From the NCBI GenBank assembly GCA_030615145.1, contig JAUWZT010000155.1, positions 1-8,731 of the forward strand: a stretch of 8,731 bases of DNA. The letters are read 5' to 3'. Under the pieces are notes generated by a model, which was not told where the DNA came from, made no database searches, and saw only the letters and a program-made list of their open reading frames with translations. The translations under genes were made by a program, and so were the position numbers. Shown piece by piece: positions 1 through 6,523 of this stretch. Source of the DNA: Promethearchaeota archaeon. GTDB taxonomy: Archaea; Asgardarchaeota; Lokiarchaeia; Sigyniarchaeales; SOKP01. Numbering within the stretch: position 1 is the stretch's first letter; each line of letters begins with the position of its first letter.

Positions 1-873
1 AATAATACTCTCAGGATGGATACAAACTTTCACTTTTCCTTCTTTTTGATCCGATGCGGTGATAACAATATCATTTATTTTTATATGATTAAGATTTGAT
101 GTTGGATCTACTTGGGCGTTACCTGAAAAAATATTTTCGTAACCTACAAAATATGCTGTGAATTCGTCTTTAGGAGCTTGAAATATTACGTTTGGAGAAC
201 TAATTTGATTAATTTTACCTTGATTTAAAACCGCTATTCTATCCGCTAACCTTATTGCTTCATATCGATCGTGAGTGCTTAATATGATTGTTTTTTCTTT
301 ATCTTGTTTGATTTTATTAATAAAACTATCTAGAATTTTAATGTTCATTGGATCCAAATTTGCTGAAACCTCATCAAGTAAGTAAATTTCAGGGGTGATT
401 ATAAAATTCATCGCGATTACTACTCTCTGCATTTCTCCTCCTGATAAAGCTCTAGCGTTTTTTTTTTCCATACCAGAGAGTCCTACGGATTCAATTATTT
501 CTTCTACTAGATGTTTGTACCGTTTATATTTCAATCCTCTAACTTTCAATCCATAAGCGATATTGTCAAAAACCGAAGCAGCTCTTACTAAGGGTTTTTG
601 CCTTACGAATGATAATTTTCTTCGATATAGTGTTTTTTCTTTTCTTGATAAATTTGTTATATCTTTATCCAAATATCTTATTTCCCCTTGCGTTGGAGAT
701 TCAAGCAACCCTAAAATTCTCAATAAAGTGGTCTTCCCACTTCCATTTGGGCCGATTATGGTAAAAGTTTCTCCCTTGTTAATTGAAAAATTAATGTTTG
801 ATAATACTGAGATTACATTACCATCTTTTTTATAGTAATCTTTTGAGAGGTTTTTAACCTCAAGAAGGCTCAT
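1..873 (-). CDS. tupC: Tungstate ABC transporter ATP-binding protein, 3' end cut by window edge
   Basis: This is the ATPase that powers tungstate import through the TupB channel; it acts on the cytoplasmic face. The 291 visible residues contain the whole nucleotide-binding domain: Walker A GPNGSGKTT at about 41-49, Q-loop Gln92, signature LSGGEMQR at 143-150, Walker B with IYLLDE at 163-168, D-loop NLD at 172-174 and switch His201. After about residue 235 it enters a further domain (KVKVCIHPE near the edge), which in this family is usually a TOBE-like regulatory domain; the frame runs off the window at base 1, so the C-terminus is missing. The ATG at 873 lies one base after the tupB stop and is preceded by a good Shine-Dalgarno. 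The ATPase class is certain from motifs. The tungstate assignment comes from the adjacent TupA; from its own sequence alone a molybdate or other anion ATPase would be equally possible. Confidence 0.9.
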   Translation of the reverse strand, partial: MSLLEVKNLSKDYYKKDGNVISVLSNINFSINKGETFTIIGPNGSGKTTLLRILGLLESPTQGEIRYLDKDITNLSRKEKTLYRRKLSFVRQKPLVRAASVFDNIAYGLKVRGLKYKRYKHLVEEIIESVGLSGMEKKNARALSGGEMQRVVIAMNFIITPEIYLLDEVSANLDPMNIKILDSFINKIKQDKEKTIILSTHDRYEAIRLADRIAVLNQGKINQISSPNVIFQAPKDEFTAYFVGYENIFSGNAQVDPTSNLNHIKINDIVITASDQKEGKVKVCIHPESII

Positions 874-874
874 T

Positions 875-1570
875 CTATTTATCACTCCCTTGTAATCGCG
901 TTAAACCGTAATTTAATATAAAAGCTATCGATATTAGGATAATGCCTAACGCTATCGCCATACCAAATTCGCCCATACGCGTTTCTAATACAATTGAGGT
1001 TGTAAATGTTCTTGTTGCCCAACGAATGTTTCCACCAACGATCATAACAGCCCCAACTTCAGATATTGCTTGACCAAAAGCTACTAGAAAACCCGCAATA
1101 ATTGATTTTTTAGAATGTTTGATTAATTCCCACCAAAGTTGCCGTTCATTGGCCCCCAAGGAAAGCACTGTTTCTTTCAAGGCGGGGTCTACGCTTTCTA
1201 TTGCTGCTTTTCCAGTTCCAATTATGATTGGTACCGCTAAAAGAAATTGAGCGATAATCATGGCAGTTGTCGAATATAATAACCCTAGCGACCCAAATAT
1301 TCCTCCAGCAGAGAGTAGTAAAAACACTATCAGCCCCATAACTACTGGTGGAAATCCCATAAAAGTATTTATTAAATTGCTGAGAAATCTTTTTCCCCGG
1401 AATTCTCTTAATCCAATAAAAGAGCCAATTGGTAAAGAAATTAAAGCTGCAAGAAATGTAGAAGTTAAAGAAACGCGAAATGAAACTTCAATCACTCCCC
1501 AGACTTCTGGATTTAAAGTAAAAATTAAAAAAATCGCTTCTAATATTCCTTCTATAATTTGATTTGACAT
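875..1570 (-). CDS. tupB: Tungstate ABC transporter permease
   Basis: This is the membrane channel subunit of the tungstate importer, probably working as a homodimer with TupC bound on the inside. The 231 residues form about five hydrophobic segments (near 33-53, 68-90, 101-119, 156-180, 203-220). A binding-protein-dependent transport EAA-type loop lies at about 125-158, with the typical PALKET...SLGA stretch at 129-140, where the ATPase docks. The length is normal for TupB. The ATG at 1570 follows the tupA stop by 18 nt; only a weak purine-rich sequence (AAAAGAAAG) precedes it, so the start rests mainly on fit to family length. The gene is followed after one base by tupC. Permease class is secure; substrate is taken from the TupA neighbour. 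Confidence 0.9.
   Translation of the reverse strand: MSNQIIEGILEAIFLIFTLNPEVWGVIEVSFRVSLTSTFLAALISLPIGSFIGLREFRGKRFLSNLINTFMGFPPVVMGLIVFLLLSAGGIFGSLGLLYSTTAMIIAQFLLAVPIIIGTGKAAIESVDPALKETVLSLGANERQLWWELIKHSKKSIIAGFLVAFGQAISEVGAVMIVGGNIRWATRTFTTSIVLETRMGEFGMAIALGIILISIAFILNYGLTRLQGSDK
881..890 (-). promoter_or_regulatory. Ribosome binding site of tupC
   Basis: On the minus strand AGGGAGTGAT lies 7 nt before the tupC ATG and inside the last codons of tupB. It is a close match to an anti-16S sequence and fits translation of tupC from a tupABC polycistronic message. Confidence 0.6.
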
Positions 1571-1588
1571 CTTTCTTTTGTATTCTAT

Positions 1589-2599
1589 TTAATCAAATTC
1601 TTGTTGGAAACTTGTCCAAAAAGAAACTTCTTCTTCAGTAGTTGGGCAATTATGTGATGAATTACACATTCCAAAGGCACCATGAAATAGTGTTTCTCCG
1701 TTTTTTGTATAAGAATTAATTAAATTTTGCCCATAATCAGAAGTAAGAAATCCAACAAACCTCAATACATTACTATATTTAACATGGGAATGTAGGTCGG
1801 GATTTACGGGGACTACACCATACGGATTAAGCAAATTATCCTCCCCTACAACTGATTCAGCTAAAACTTTTAGAGTTGTATAGGTATCGTTAAAAGAGAG
1901 CCAAGTACCTCTATCTATTAGAGTATATCCTTGGTTATTTACATCCTGAAAGGTCATTTGTAAAGTAGCTGCCATTCCTTGACCAGTTTCTGTGTATTTA
2001 TCAGGTTGTTCAAACCACTCCACATCTGGAGTAACACTGATATATGACCATAAAGACAATTCTTTGGAATATGTACCTGAAGCATCTCCTCGAGAGTAAA
2101 AAGTTGAATTACCTGCATTTATACTTCCTTTTAATTTTGTCATAACAATATTGATGTTATCATTTAGTAATAATTCAGCAGGATTGTTTTCATGACCAAC
2201 TATAATAAAATCATTGTACATGACACATGCTCTATTAATCCCAAAGGGAGTTTGCCCATCGCTATCGTTTACAAACGCATCTTCTCTTGATCTGGAATGA
2301 ACGAGTATTACATCCACATCGCCATTCTCCCCATATACTAATGCCTGTCCCGTTCCAACTGATAAGACTGAAACTTCGATTCCTGTTTTTTGAGTAAATT
2401 CAGGTAATAAAAAATCTAGTAATCCAGAATCATATGTTGAAGTTGTAGTGGCGAGCACAATTCGAGCTGGATTTTGAGCTGATAGTATATCGAATATAAA
2501 AAAAGTTCCAAAAGAACCTCCCGTTATAAGAATAATAATAATTAGAAATACTATTTTATGCTCGCTAATTATAGTTTTTAATGCTCTACTCTCGCCCAA
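1589..2599 (-). CDS. tupA: Membrane-anchored tungstate-binding protein
   Basis: This is the extracellular substrate-binding protein of the tungstate importer. Family hallmarks are all present: TTTST at 51-55, the oxyanion-binding SRGDASGT at 169-176 with Glu180, YTLIDRGTW at 225-233 and NPYGVVPVNP at 259-268. The 336 residues are longer than typical bacterial TupA because of an N-terminal hydrophobic anchor at about 15-38 and a C-terminal tail with two cysteines (312 and 318) that could form a disulfide. There is no lipobox cysteine, so tethering by the helix is inferred. The start is TTG at 2599: an in-frame TGA lies three codons upstream, and no in-frame ATG occurs before the anchor. No Shine-Dalgarno is seen, but a TATA box sits where a very short leader would be expected. 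It is the first gene of tupABC. Tungstate over molybdate follows from TupA-type rather than ModA/WtpA-type sequence. Confidence 0.93.
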   Translation of the reverse strand: MGESRALKTIISEHKIVFLIIIILITGGSFGTFFIFDILSAQNPARIVLATTTSTYDSGLLDFLLPEFTQKTGIEVSVLSVGTGQALVYGENGDVDVILVHSRSREDAFVNDSDGQTPFGINRACVMYNDFIIVGHENNPAELLLNDNINIVMTKLKGSINAGNSTFYSRGDASGTYSKELSLWSYISVTPDVEWFEQPDKYTETGQGMAATLQMTFQDVNNQGYTLIDRGTWLSFNDTYTTLKVLAESVVGEDNLLNPYGVVPVNPDLHSHVKYSNVLRFVGFLTSDYGQNLINSYTKNGETLFHGAFGMCNSSHNCPTTEEEVSFWTSFQQEFD

Positions 2600-2632
2600 T
2601 TTTTTTCACAAATTTTAAGTTTCTTGACAAAG

Positions 2633-2646
2633 TTTTTAAATTTTTC
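2633..2646 (-). promoter_or_regulatory. Archaeal promoter (BRE plus TATA box) for tupABC
   Basis: On the minus strand GAAAAA (2646-2641) is followed directly by TTTAAAAA (2640-2633), a good BRE/TATA pair. Transcription would start near 2610, about 11 nt before the TTG start of tupA, consistent with a short leader and the lack of a Shine-Dalgarno. This is motif matching in AT-rich DNA, so false positives are possible. Confidence 0.45.
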
Positions 2647-2652
2647 AATCTC

Positions 2653-2667
2653 CACTTCTCTCAAGTG
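2653..2667. repeat. Short inverted repeat upstream of the tup promoter
   Basis: CACTT and AAGTG form perfect 5-bp arms around CTCTC. It sits just upstream of the tupA BRE/TATA, where an activator or co-regulator could bind. The right arm is part of the 11-mer TCAAGTGAAAA that recurs at 4594-4604. A regulatory role is only inferred. Confidence 0.3.
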
Positions 2668-2902
2668 AAAATTTACGAACTATTTGAGTGTACATAACGA
2701 TTATTTATTTAAAAATTTTTTTTTATTTTCTTTTTTAGGATTTCTCTCTTTTAAAAATACGAAAATCTTTGTTTTAATTTAGAATTGAATAAATAGTTTA
2801 TAGGTTGTATAAAAAATATTAAATTGTAATAGAAAGCGGATTTTTATGGAGATGACCCATTATCTACAAAAAATTTTATATTAAACAATTTATTGCAATT
2901 TC

Positions 2903-4504
2903 TTACCAAATATAATTTCCTATTAATTGCATTACTATAGCTTGACCAAACACAATGATTAGTAATAATCCAAATTCAGATCTTATGATCCGACCATTAG
3001 AATTATTAATATAGATAGCTACTGGAATTAATAAGAAGGGATAGATAAACATTGCAGCTCGAGCAGTTTCACCATGATCATAAGCACCAAGGACAAAAAT
3101 AATCAAAAATGTTATTATAGCAGCGGATACTAAATGATACAATTGAGCGTAAGTATCATTTAATAACTTCTCGTTCTTTAAAGATTTGAATCCCTGATAG
3201 AATAAGACTATCAAAACCGGTCCGAAAAACATTAGAATGTCCATGATATTCTTGATTCGAGTGGTAAAGTATTCAAACGGGTTGCTAATTAATTCCCAGC
3301 CTTGAGTAGTTTCAGCAGCCATTGCTGTAATGAATGAATTAATATAATTGAATCCCAGTGAAAATAGGAGAATTCCATAGATTCCAATAATTCCCACGAT
3401 CATTGTTAATAAGCGTTGAGAGTCTGTAAACATATTTTTAATTCCTTCTTTCGTAAAAAAGGCATTTCGTCTTAGTAATCCATTTCTCCTTAGATTGAAT
3501 AGCTCATAAAAGCAAAGGCAACCAACAATAAATAATGCCATAAAGGAAATGAAGGATGCCAAGAAACCACAAAATATACAACCAATAACAGATATAATCT
3601 TATTCTCTCGGAAGTAGAAGTATATGACACCTATAATTAAAGTTGTAACAATAGCGTATATATTTGCCAAGTAATAAACTTGAATAGCGGGTAGCAAGAG
3701 ATATAAGAATACCATGTACTTGGGAATCTCTCCTTCGAAAAAATTCTTAAAGATTCCGTTTAAAAAGAAGGCAGAAAACAAGGTCGAAATAACACATATA
3801 GCAATAGCAATAATTCCCGGAGAATTAAATAAGAGATATAATAGATATACGGTTAAAACTGCACCCGGAGGATGAGTTCTTGCATGTACAGTAAGATAAT
3901 TCTGAAGGGATTCAAAATCACTAATGAAAGATATTGGATTTACGATTTGAACTGCATCTGTATAAATTTCTCCATTACCACCTATTGTACTGACAATTCC
4001 AATATCCCAACCACTAATCAAGTTGGTGAAAATGATTAGCAATGATCCGAATAACACGATCATATATATATTTAAGCTTCTTGGCTTTTTCCCATAAAAA
4101 TATTGAATGACTATTACAAAACCGAGTATAATAATAGCGAACAATAACAATTCAGAAAGGGTAGGCCAGGAAAAAGTACCCCAAAATGGCCAAATATTTA
4201 TTCCATTTCCTTCGAGAGGAGAATTTTGTGAGCCACCAGTAGGGGGCTTACCTCCAGCGGGAGGACCACCTACCATGGGGTCCCACATTGGTGAGACCAA
4301 TGATAGGATTAAATAGTATGCTCCAATTATTCCAAACAATATAAACATCGTATAAATAAAGGATTTGATGTTATCACTTGAAAATATTTTTAAAATCTCA
4401 TTTTTTTCGTGATTATCATCCTCTTTCTCCATTAAATCATGTTCAAATTCCCGATCATTTTTATTAACCATAAAATTTTTCACCATTTCTTGAAAAAACA
4501 TCAT
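2903..4504 (-). CDS. Polytopic membrane protein, GT-C glycosyltransferase-like
   Basis: This is a 533-residue integral membrane protein with a charged cytoplasmic N-terminus (about 1-48) and roughly 11-13 hydrophobic segments starting at about 49-70. The first external loop (71-110) is rich in Pro and Gly (SPMWDPMVGG, then two PP-containing repeats) and precedes a second segment at 116-137. Two motifs recall lipid-sugar-dependent GT-C glycosyltransferases: ARTHPPGA at 208-215, after a loop with acidic residues (Glu179, Asp183), and YDHGETARA at 475-483 before a hydrophobic segment. A role in glycosylating surface proteins or lipids is therefore plausible but not shown; the exact family is not recognised. 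The gene diverges from the winged-helix/membrane protein operon at 4629-5602. Four Met codons lie near the start (1, 2, 7, 12); the first is chosen because a TATA box places the transcript start about 6 nt upstream. No Shine-Dalgarno is seen. Confidence 0.8.
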   Translation of the reverse strand: MMFFQEMVKNFMVNKNDREFEHDLMEKEDDNHEKNEILKIFSSDNIKSFIYTMFILFGIIGAYYLILSLVSPMWDPMVGGPPAGGKPPTGGSQNSPLEGNGINIWPFWGTFSWPTLSELLLFAIIILGFVIVIQYFYGKKPRSLNIYMIVLFGSLLIIFTNLISGWDIGIVSTIGGNGEIYTDAVQIVNPISFISDFESLQNYLTVHARTHPPGAVLTVYLLYLLFNSPGIIAIAICVISTLFSAFFLNGIFKNFFEGEIPKYMVFLYLLLPAIQVYYLANIYAIVTTLIIGVIYFYFRENKIISVIGCIFCGFLASFISFMALFIVGCLCFYELFNLRRNGLLRRNAFFTKEGIKNMFTDSQRLLTMIVGIIGIYGILLFSLGFNYINSFITAMAAETTQGWELISNPFEYFTTRIKNIMDILMFFGPVLIVLFYQGFKSLKNEKLLNDTYAQLYHLVSAAIITFLIIFVLGAYDHGETARAAMFIYPFLLIPVAIYINNSNGRIIRSEFGLLLIIVFGQAIVMQLIGNYIW

Positions 4505-4531
4505 TTAGTTGAAGAAAATCAAGCAAATTTA

Positions 4532-4540
4532 ATTTTTAAA
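4532..4540 (-). promoter_or_regulatory. TATA box of the GT-C-like gene
   Basis: TTTAAAAAT on the minus strand is centred about 32 nt before the ATG at 4504, predicting a near-leaderless transcript. Its upstream edge is close to the palindrome at 4548-4560, so a protein bound there would sit over the BRE and could block initiation. Confidence 0.45.
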
Positions 4541-4547
4541 TGCTTTT

Positions 4548-4560
4548 GGACCAATGGTCC
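4548..4560. promoter_or_regulatory. 13-bp perfect palindrome, candidate operator
   Basis: GGACCAATGGTCC has perfect 6-bp arms around one central base. Three further pairs (TTT/AAA) flank it after one mismatch. It is one of the few GC-rich patches in an AT-rich intergenic region and lies between the divergent GT-C-like gene and the winged-helix gene. The geometry fits a dimeric repressor site controlling both directions, and the adjacent winged-helix protein is the obvious candidate. Binding is inferred. Confidence 0.5.
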
Positions 4561-4586
4561 CAAAGGTTTTTTTTAATCGTAAGATT

Positions 4587-4607
4587 ATCTTTTTCAAGTG
4601 AAAAGAT
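4587..4607. repeat. Inverted repeat upstream of the winged-helix gene
   Basis: ATCTTTT and AAAAGAT form perfect 7-bp arms around a 7-nt spacer, 21 nt before the start codon at 4629. It could be a second protein site or a weak leader hairpin. Its low GC content makes a stable hairpin doubtful. It contains the 11-mer shared with the tup upstream region. Confidence 0.3.
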
Positions 4608-4628
4608 TTTCTTTCTTAGGATTTGAGC

Positions 4629-4934
4629 ATGGTGCCATCTACACAATATCGTTCTACCAATATTATCATCCAAACAATTTTGGAAGGGATACTGCGAGCG
4701 TTCAAGGACAAGCGCAATCCGAGAAATGGGATAATTAAATCACATTTAATCAAATATAGTGCATTAAAAACAAGCACAGCAGAGAAATATTTTAATAGAA
4801 TGGAAGAAGCGGAATATATATCATCACACGAGGAACCTTGGGGAGAACGAGTGAGAATAATTTATGAAATTACCCCAAAGGGTCGGGAGAGATATGAGTG
4901 GTTTGTTAAAATCAATACAGAATTAGGAGGTTAA
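4629..4934 (+). CDS. Winged helix-turn-helix transcriptional regulator
   Basis: This small DNA-binding protein of 101 residues resembles archaeal winged-helix proteins of the HTH_45 type. A first helix (about 11-26) is followed by a helix-turn-helix region (about 35-63, including SHLIKYSALKTSTAEKYFNRM), then a wing with EITPKGRERYEWF near 80-92, the 'ITPKGRE' strand-turn-helix typical of PadR/MarR-like folds. No ligand or metal domain is present. The ATG at 4629 is preferred over an in-frame TTG two codons upstream because AGGA lies 7 nt before it. It is the first gene of an operon with the membrane protein at 4943 and diverges from the GT-C-like gene, with a palindrome between, so local autoregulation is the likeliest job. 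The specific regulon is unknown. Confidence 0.8.
   Translation: MVPSTQYRSTNIIIQTILEGILRAFKDKRNPRNGIIKSHLIKYSALKTSTAEKYFNRMEEAEYISSHEEPWGERVRIIYEITPKGRERYEWFVKINTELGG
4926..4931 (+). promoter_or_regulatory. Ribosome binding site of the four-helix membrane protein gene
   Basis: GGAGGT also encodes the two terminal glycines of the winged-helix regulator, directly before its TAA. It lies 11 nt ahead of the next ATG. This ties translation of the membrane protein to the regulator message and supports a two-gene operon. Confidence 0.65.
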
Positions 4935-4942
4935 GCTATAGA

Positions 4943-5602
4943 ATGTCAGAATTACCTGATAAAAATGAAAAACTATTCAGAGAAGAAAACAATTTTGAGG
5001 AAAAATTCTCGAAAATTGAGAAAGGGGGATTGAATTACATTAAGAATGAGCGAAATTATTTGATACTGAGCGCACTTGTTCCTATTTATATAATTATTGT
5101 CCAATTTGTCAATTTAGGATATATTTTTACGGCCCCTCCGGTTAATCGCTTAGATCCTCGGCCACCTGCCAATCCAATTAATGTTTTTACACCTATTATT
5201 ATTTTATTAGTCGTCTCTTTCTTTGCTTTAGTTAATTTTAGATATTTACTTAGTTGGAAAGGAAAGGTAAAAACATATGAAGGAAAAGCTTCCGGTAAAC
5301 AGAAAACATTAACATCCTTATTTTATGATATTGTTAAAAACATGGAGACCATTAGAATTATCTTCATTATAGTTAATATCATCAGCTTTTATTATTTCAT
5401 ATGGTTCATTCTCTGGGCTTTGAGTATAATGGATCCGCATCATCCACCACCACCTCTTCATGTTAACATATTAAATGTATTATCACTAGGGGGGCTATTA
5501 ATATACTTAATTATAGAATGGAGACACTTCTATCAATGGAATAGAAAATTGAGCAAATTAAAAAAGTTTGAAAAAGAAATCTATAAAGAACTTAATTTCT
5601 AA
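4943..5602 (+). CDS. Four-helix membrane protein with proline-rich external loops
   Basis: No family is recognised. The 219 residues begin with a charged cytoplasmic segment (1-38) and contain four membrane helices at about 39-62, 82-105, 137-162 and 175-196, leaving both ends inside. Each helix pair is joined by a short Pro-rich loop: residues 63-81 carry LDPRPPANP and 163-174 carry MDPHHPPPPLH. The two hairpins look like an internal duplication: each second helix starts after Asn and ends in an aromatic/basic exit (FRYLLSWKGK at 99-108, WRHFYQWNRK at 193-202) leading to a basic cytoplasmic tail. The histidines in the second loop could bind metal, but this is speculation. Translation depends on the Shine-Dalgarno inside the regulator's last codons. 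The divergent GT-C-like protein has a similar DP/Pro-rich hairpin, hinting that the two act together at the cell surface. Confidence 0.75.
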   Translation: MSELPDKNEKLFREENNFEEKFSKIEKGGLNYIKNERNYLILSALVPIYIIIVQFVNLGYIFTAPPVNRLDPRPPANPINVFTPIIILLVVSFFALVNFRYLLSWKGKVKTYEGKASGKQKTLTSLFYDIVKNMETIRIIFIIVNIISFYYFIWFILWALSIMDPHHPPPPLHVNILNVLSLGGLLIYLIIEWRHFYQWNRKLSKLKKFEKEIYKELNF

Positions 5603-5616
5603 AGTTTTATTCCATG

Positions 5617-5639
5617 GAAAAAATTATTCATTATTTTTC
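5617..5639 (+). terminator. Possible weak terminator after the plus-strand operon
   Basis: GAAAAA and TTTTTC form 6-bp arms around an 11-nt loop about 15 nt after the stop of the membrane protein gene, and the T-run is itself an archaeal-type termination signal. The stem is AT-rich and weak. Confidence 0.25.
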
Positions 5640-5708
5640 ATAATGCTTAGTAAAGCCTTTAAATCCAATTATTTAAATTTAATTATTACTATAAAAAATC
5701 TGGTTTTA

Positions 5709-5721
5709 GAACCATTGTTCC
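5709..5721. promoter_or_regulatory. Near copy of the 4548 palindrome
   Basis: GAACCATTGTTCC matches 11 of 13 bases of the reverse strand of the 4548-4560 palindrome (GGACCATTGGTCC) and keeps most of the dyad. It lies about 107 nt past the plus-strand operon, between convergent genes, so it is not an obvious promoter operator. It may be an auxiliary site for the same regulator or chance. Confidence 0.3.
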
Positions 5722-5806
5722 GTCAGAATTTATAAAGAAAATTTTTACTTGAAGAACTTGGACCACTAGAATTTAATTCGAATTGATTTAAATTGAGTTC
5801 AAATTT

Positions 5807-5823
5807 TCAAGTTTTTAACTTGA
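5807..5823. repeat. Inverted repeat between convergent genes
   Basis: TCAAGTT and AACTTGA form perfect 7-bp arms around TTT; the palindrome CTTGATCAAG overlaps the right arm at 5819-5828. The stretch from 5603 to 5897 contains no gene, so this may be part of a bidirectional termination zone. Confidence 0.35.
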
Positions 5824-5856
5824 TCAAGCTGTGTTTAATTATTTTAAAAATTTTAT

Positions 5857-5875
5857 AAAAATAAAAAAACAAAAA
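5857..5875 (-). terminator. T-tract terminator of the coiled-coil gene cluster
   Basis: On the minus strand this reads as three T-runs (5, 7 and 5 T) broken by single bases, beginning 23 nt after the stop at 5898. Such T-rich runs without a required hairpin are typical intrinsic termination signals in archaea. Confidence 0.5.
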
Positions 5876-5897
5876 GGTGTAAGAAAGTAAATAGTAG

Positions 5898-6506
5898 TTA
5901 AGGCATTGTTATAATGTTAGTATCTTCGTCAAGATTTATTATACCCTTTACTGCAAGCTGTTTAATAGTTCTAACAGCCATAATTGGAGGAACATCAAGC
6001 AGTTTTTTCAACTCATCAAGATTACAGCTACCTTGAGTCATAATAGTGGCTATTATATCAACCTCGGGAATATCTTCTTTAGAATTTTCTATTAAAAACG
6101 ATGTAAAGTAGTTATCCCTTTTTAAATGAGTTAGTTTTTGATTTAAATCTTCCATTTTTTGTCCTGAATATGTTGTTTTTAGTTGATTTTCCCGGTTTTC
6201 GTTATCAATCTTTTTCTGGTCTAATTGTGACTTTTCTAACTCTTTTGAAGCGATTTTTTCGTTTATGGTATTTAACTTCGATAATAGGTTTTCAAGCTCA
6301 ACTTTAGGTGTTTTGAGATCGTCATTAATTCTCTCTAATGTGCCTTTTAATTCCGAAACTTTTGATAATAATTCGTCCTTTGTAGATTTTAAGCTTTCAA
6401 TTTTTTTATTTAAATCATCAGATTTAATTTTTAATCCAGTTAATTCATTCTTTTGAATTTCAATATTCTTTTCAATTTTTTGGAGATCATCATGCTCTAA
6501 TTTCAT
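5898..6506 (-). CDS. Coiled-coil protein with C-terminal winged helix (main part of a frameshifted gene)
   Basis: The 202 residues from the first in-frame ATG form a long, highly charged coiled coil (about 1-130) and a winged-helix-like domain (about 143-202; NLDELKKLLDVPP followed by a second helix and an IINLDEDTNIIT wing). The frame stays open for about 80 nt upstream of this ATG and encodes convincing helical sequence (FDEYQQAFQKN, then NIIQNLSSTWK), so this ATG is probably internal. The true start is likely the ATG at 6634 in another frame. Joined by one extra base, the product would be 245 residues, close to the 251-residue upstream neighbour of the same design. The winged helix resembles the neighbour's, suggesting an old duplication and perhaps a heterodimer. 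A structural or DNA-associated role is possible; the function is unknown. Confidence 0.7.
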   Translation of the reverse strand: MKLEHDDLQKIEKNIEIQKNELTGLKIKSDDLNKKIESLKSTKDELLSKVSELKGTLERINDDLKTPKVELENLLSKLNTINEKIASKELEKSQLDQKKIDNENRENQLKTTYSGQKMEDLNQKLTHLKRDNYFTSFLIENSKEDIPEVDIIATIMTQGSCNLDELKKLLDVPPIMAVRTIKQLAVKGIINLDEDTNIITMP

Positions 6507-6523
6507 TAATTTCCATGTTGAGC

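Larger units (their letters stand above)
2600..2902. other. Intergenic region, no gene seen
   Basis: This 303-bp AT-rich gap separates the 3' end of the membrane protein gene from tupA, both on the minus strand. It holds the tupA promoter and the small inverted repeat near 2653. A minus-strand T6 run at 2868-2873, about 30 nt past the membrane protein stop, is a possible weak archaeal terminator. Only very short open frames occur and none has convincing start signals. No structured RNA was recognised. Confidence 0.5.

Noticed and set aside
563..835. Plus-strand open frame of 90 codons
   Set aside because: It lies entirely antisense to the conserved nucleotide-binding domain of tupC; its sequence is the shadow of Walker A and Q-loop codons.
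1260..1562. Plus-strand open frame of 100 codons
   Set aside because: It is antisense to tupB, has no start signals, and its composition reflects the opposite strand of hydrophobic codons.
4287..4301. Perfect inverted repeat ATTGGT-GAG-ACCAAT resembling a half of the operator palindrome
   Set aside because: It lies inside the GT-C-like coding region and is explained by codons for LVSPM and flanking residues; spacing differs from the 13-bp palindrome.
4107..4316. Plus-strand open frame of 69 codons
   Set aside because: It is antisense to the Pro/Gly-rich loop and second helix of the GT-C-like protein; its PPVGG repeats mirror that loop.
4623..4628. Upstream TTG start for the winged-helix gene
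   Set aside because: The ATG two codons later has a better start codon and AGGA at normal spacing.
5819..5828. Palindrome CTTGATCAAG as a separate regulatory site
   Set aside because: It overlaps the larger inverted repeat at 5807-5823 and lies between convergent 3' ends, where no promoter is expected.
5603..5897. Possible small gene or structured RNA between convergent genes
   Set aside because: Only short frames without start signals are present, and the visible inverted repeats fit terminators or operators better.
6265..6456. Plus-strand open frame of 63 codons
   Set aside because: It is antisense to the coiled-coil segment of the frameshifted gene and has no promoter or ribosome binding site.
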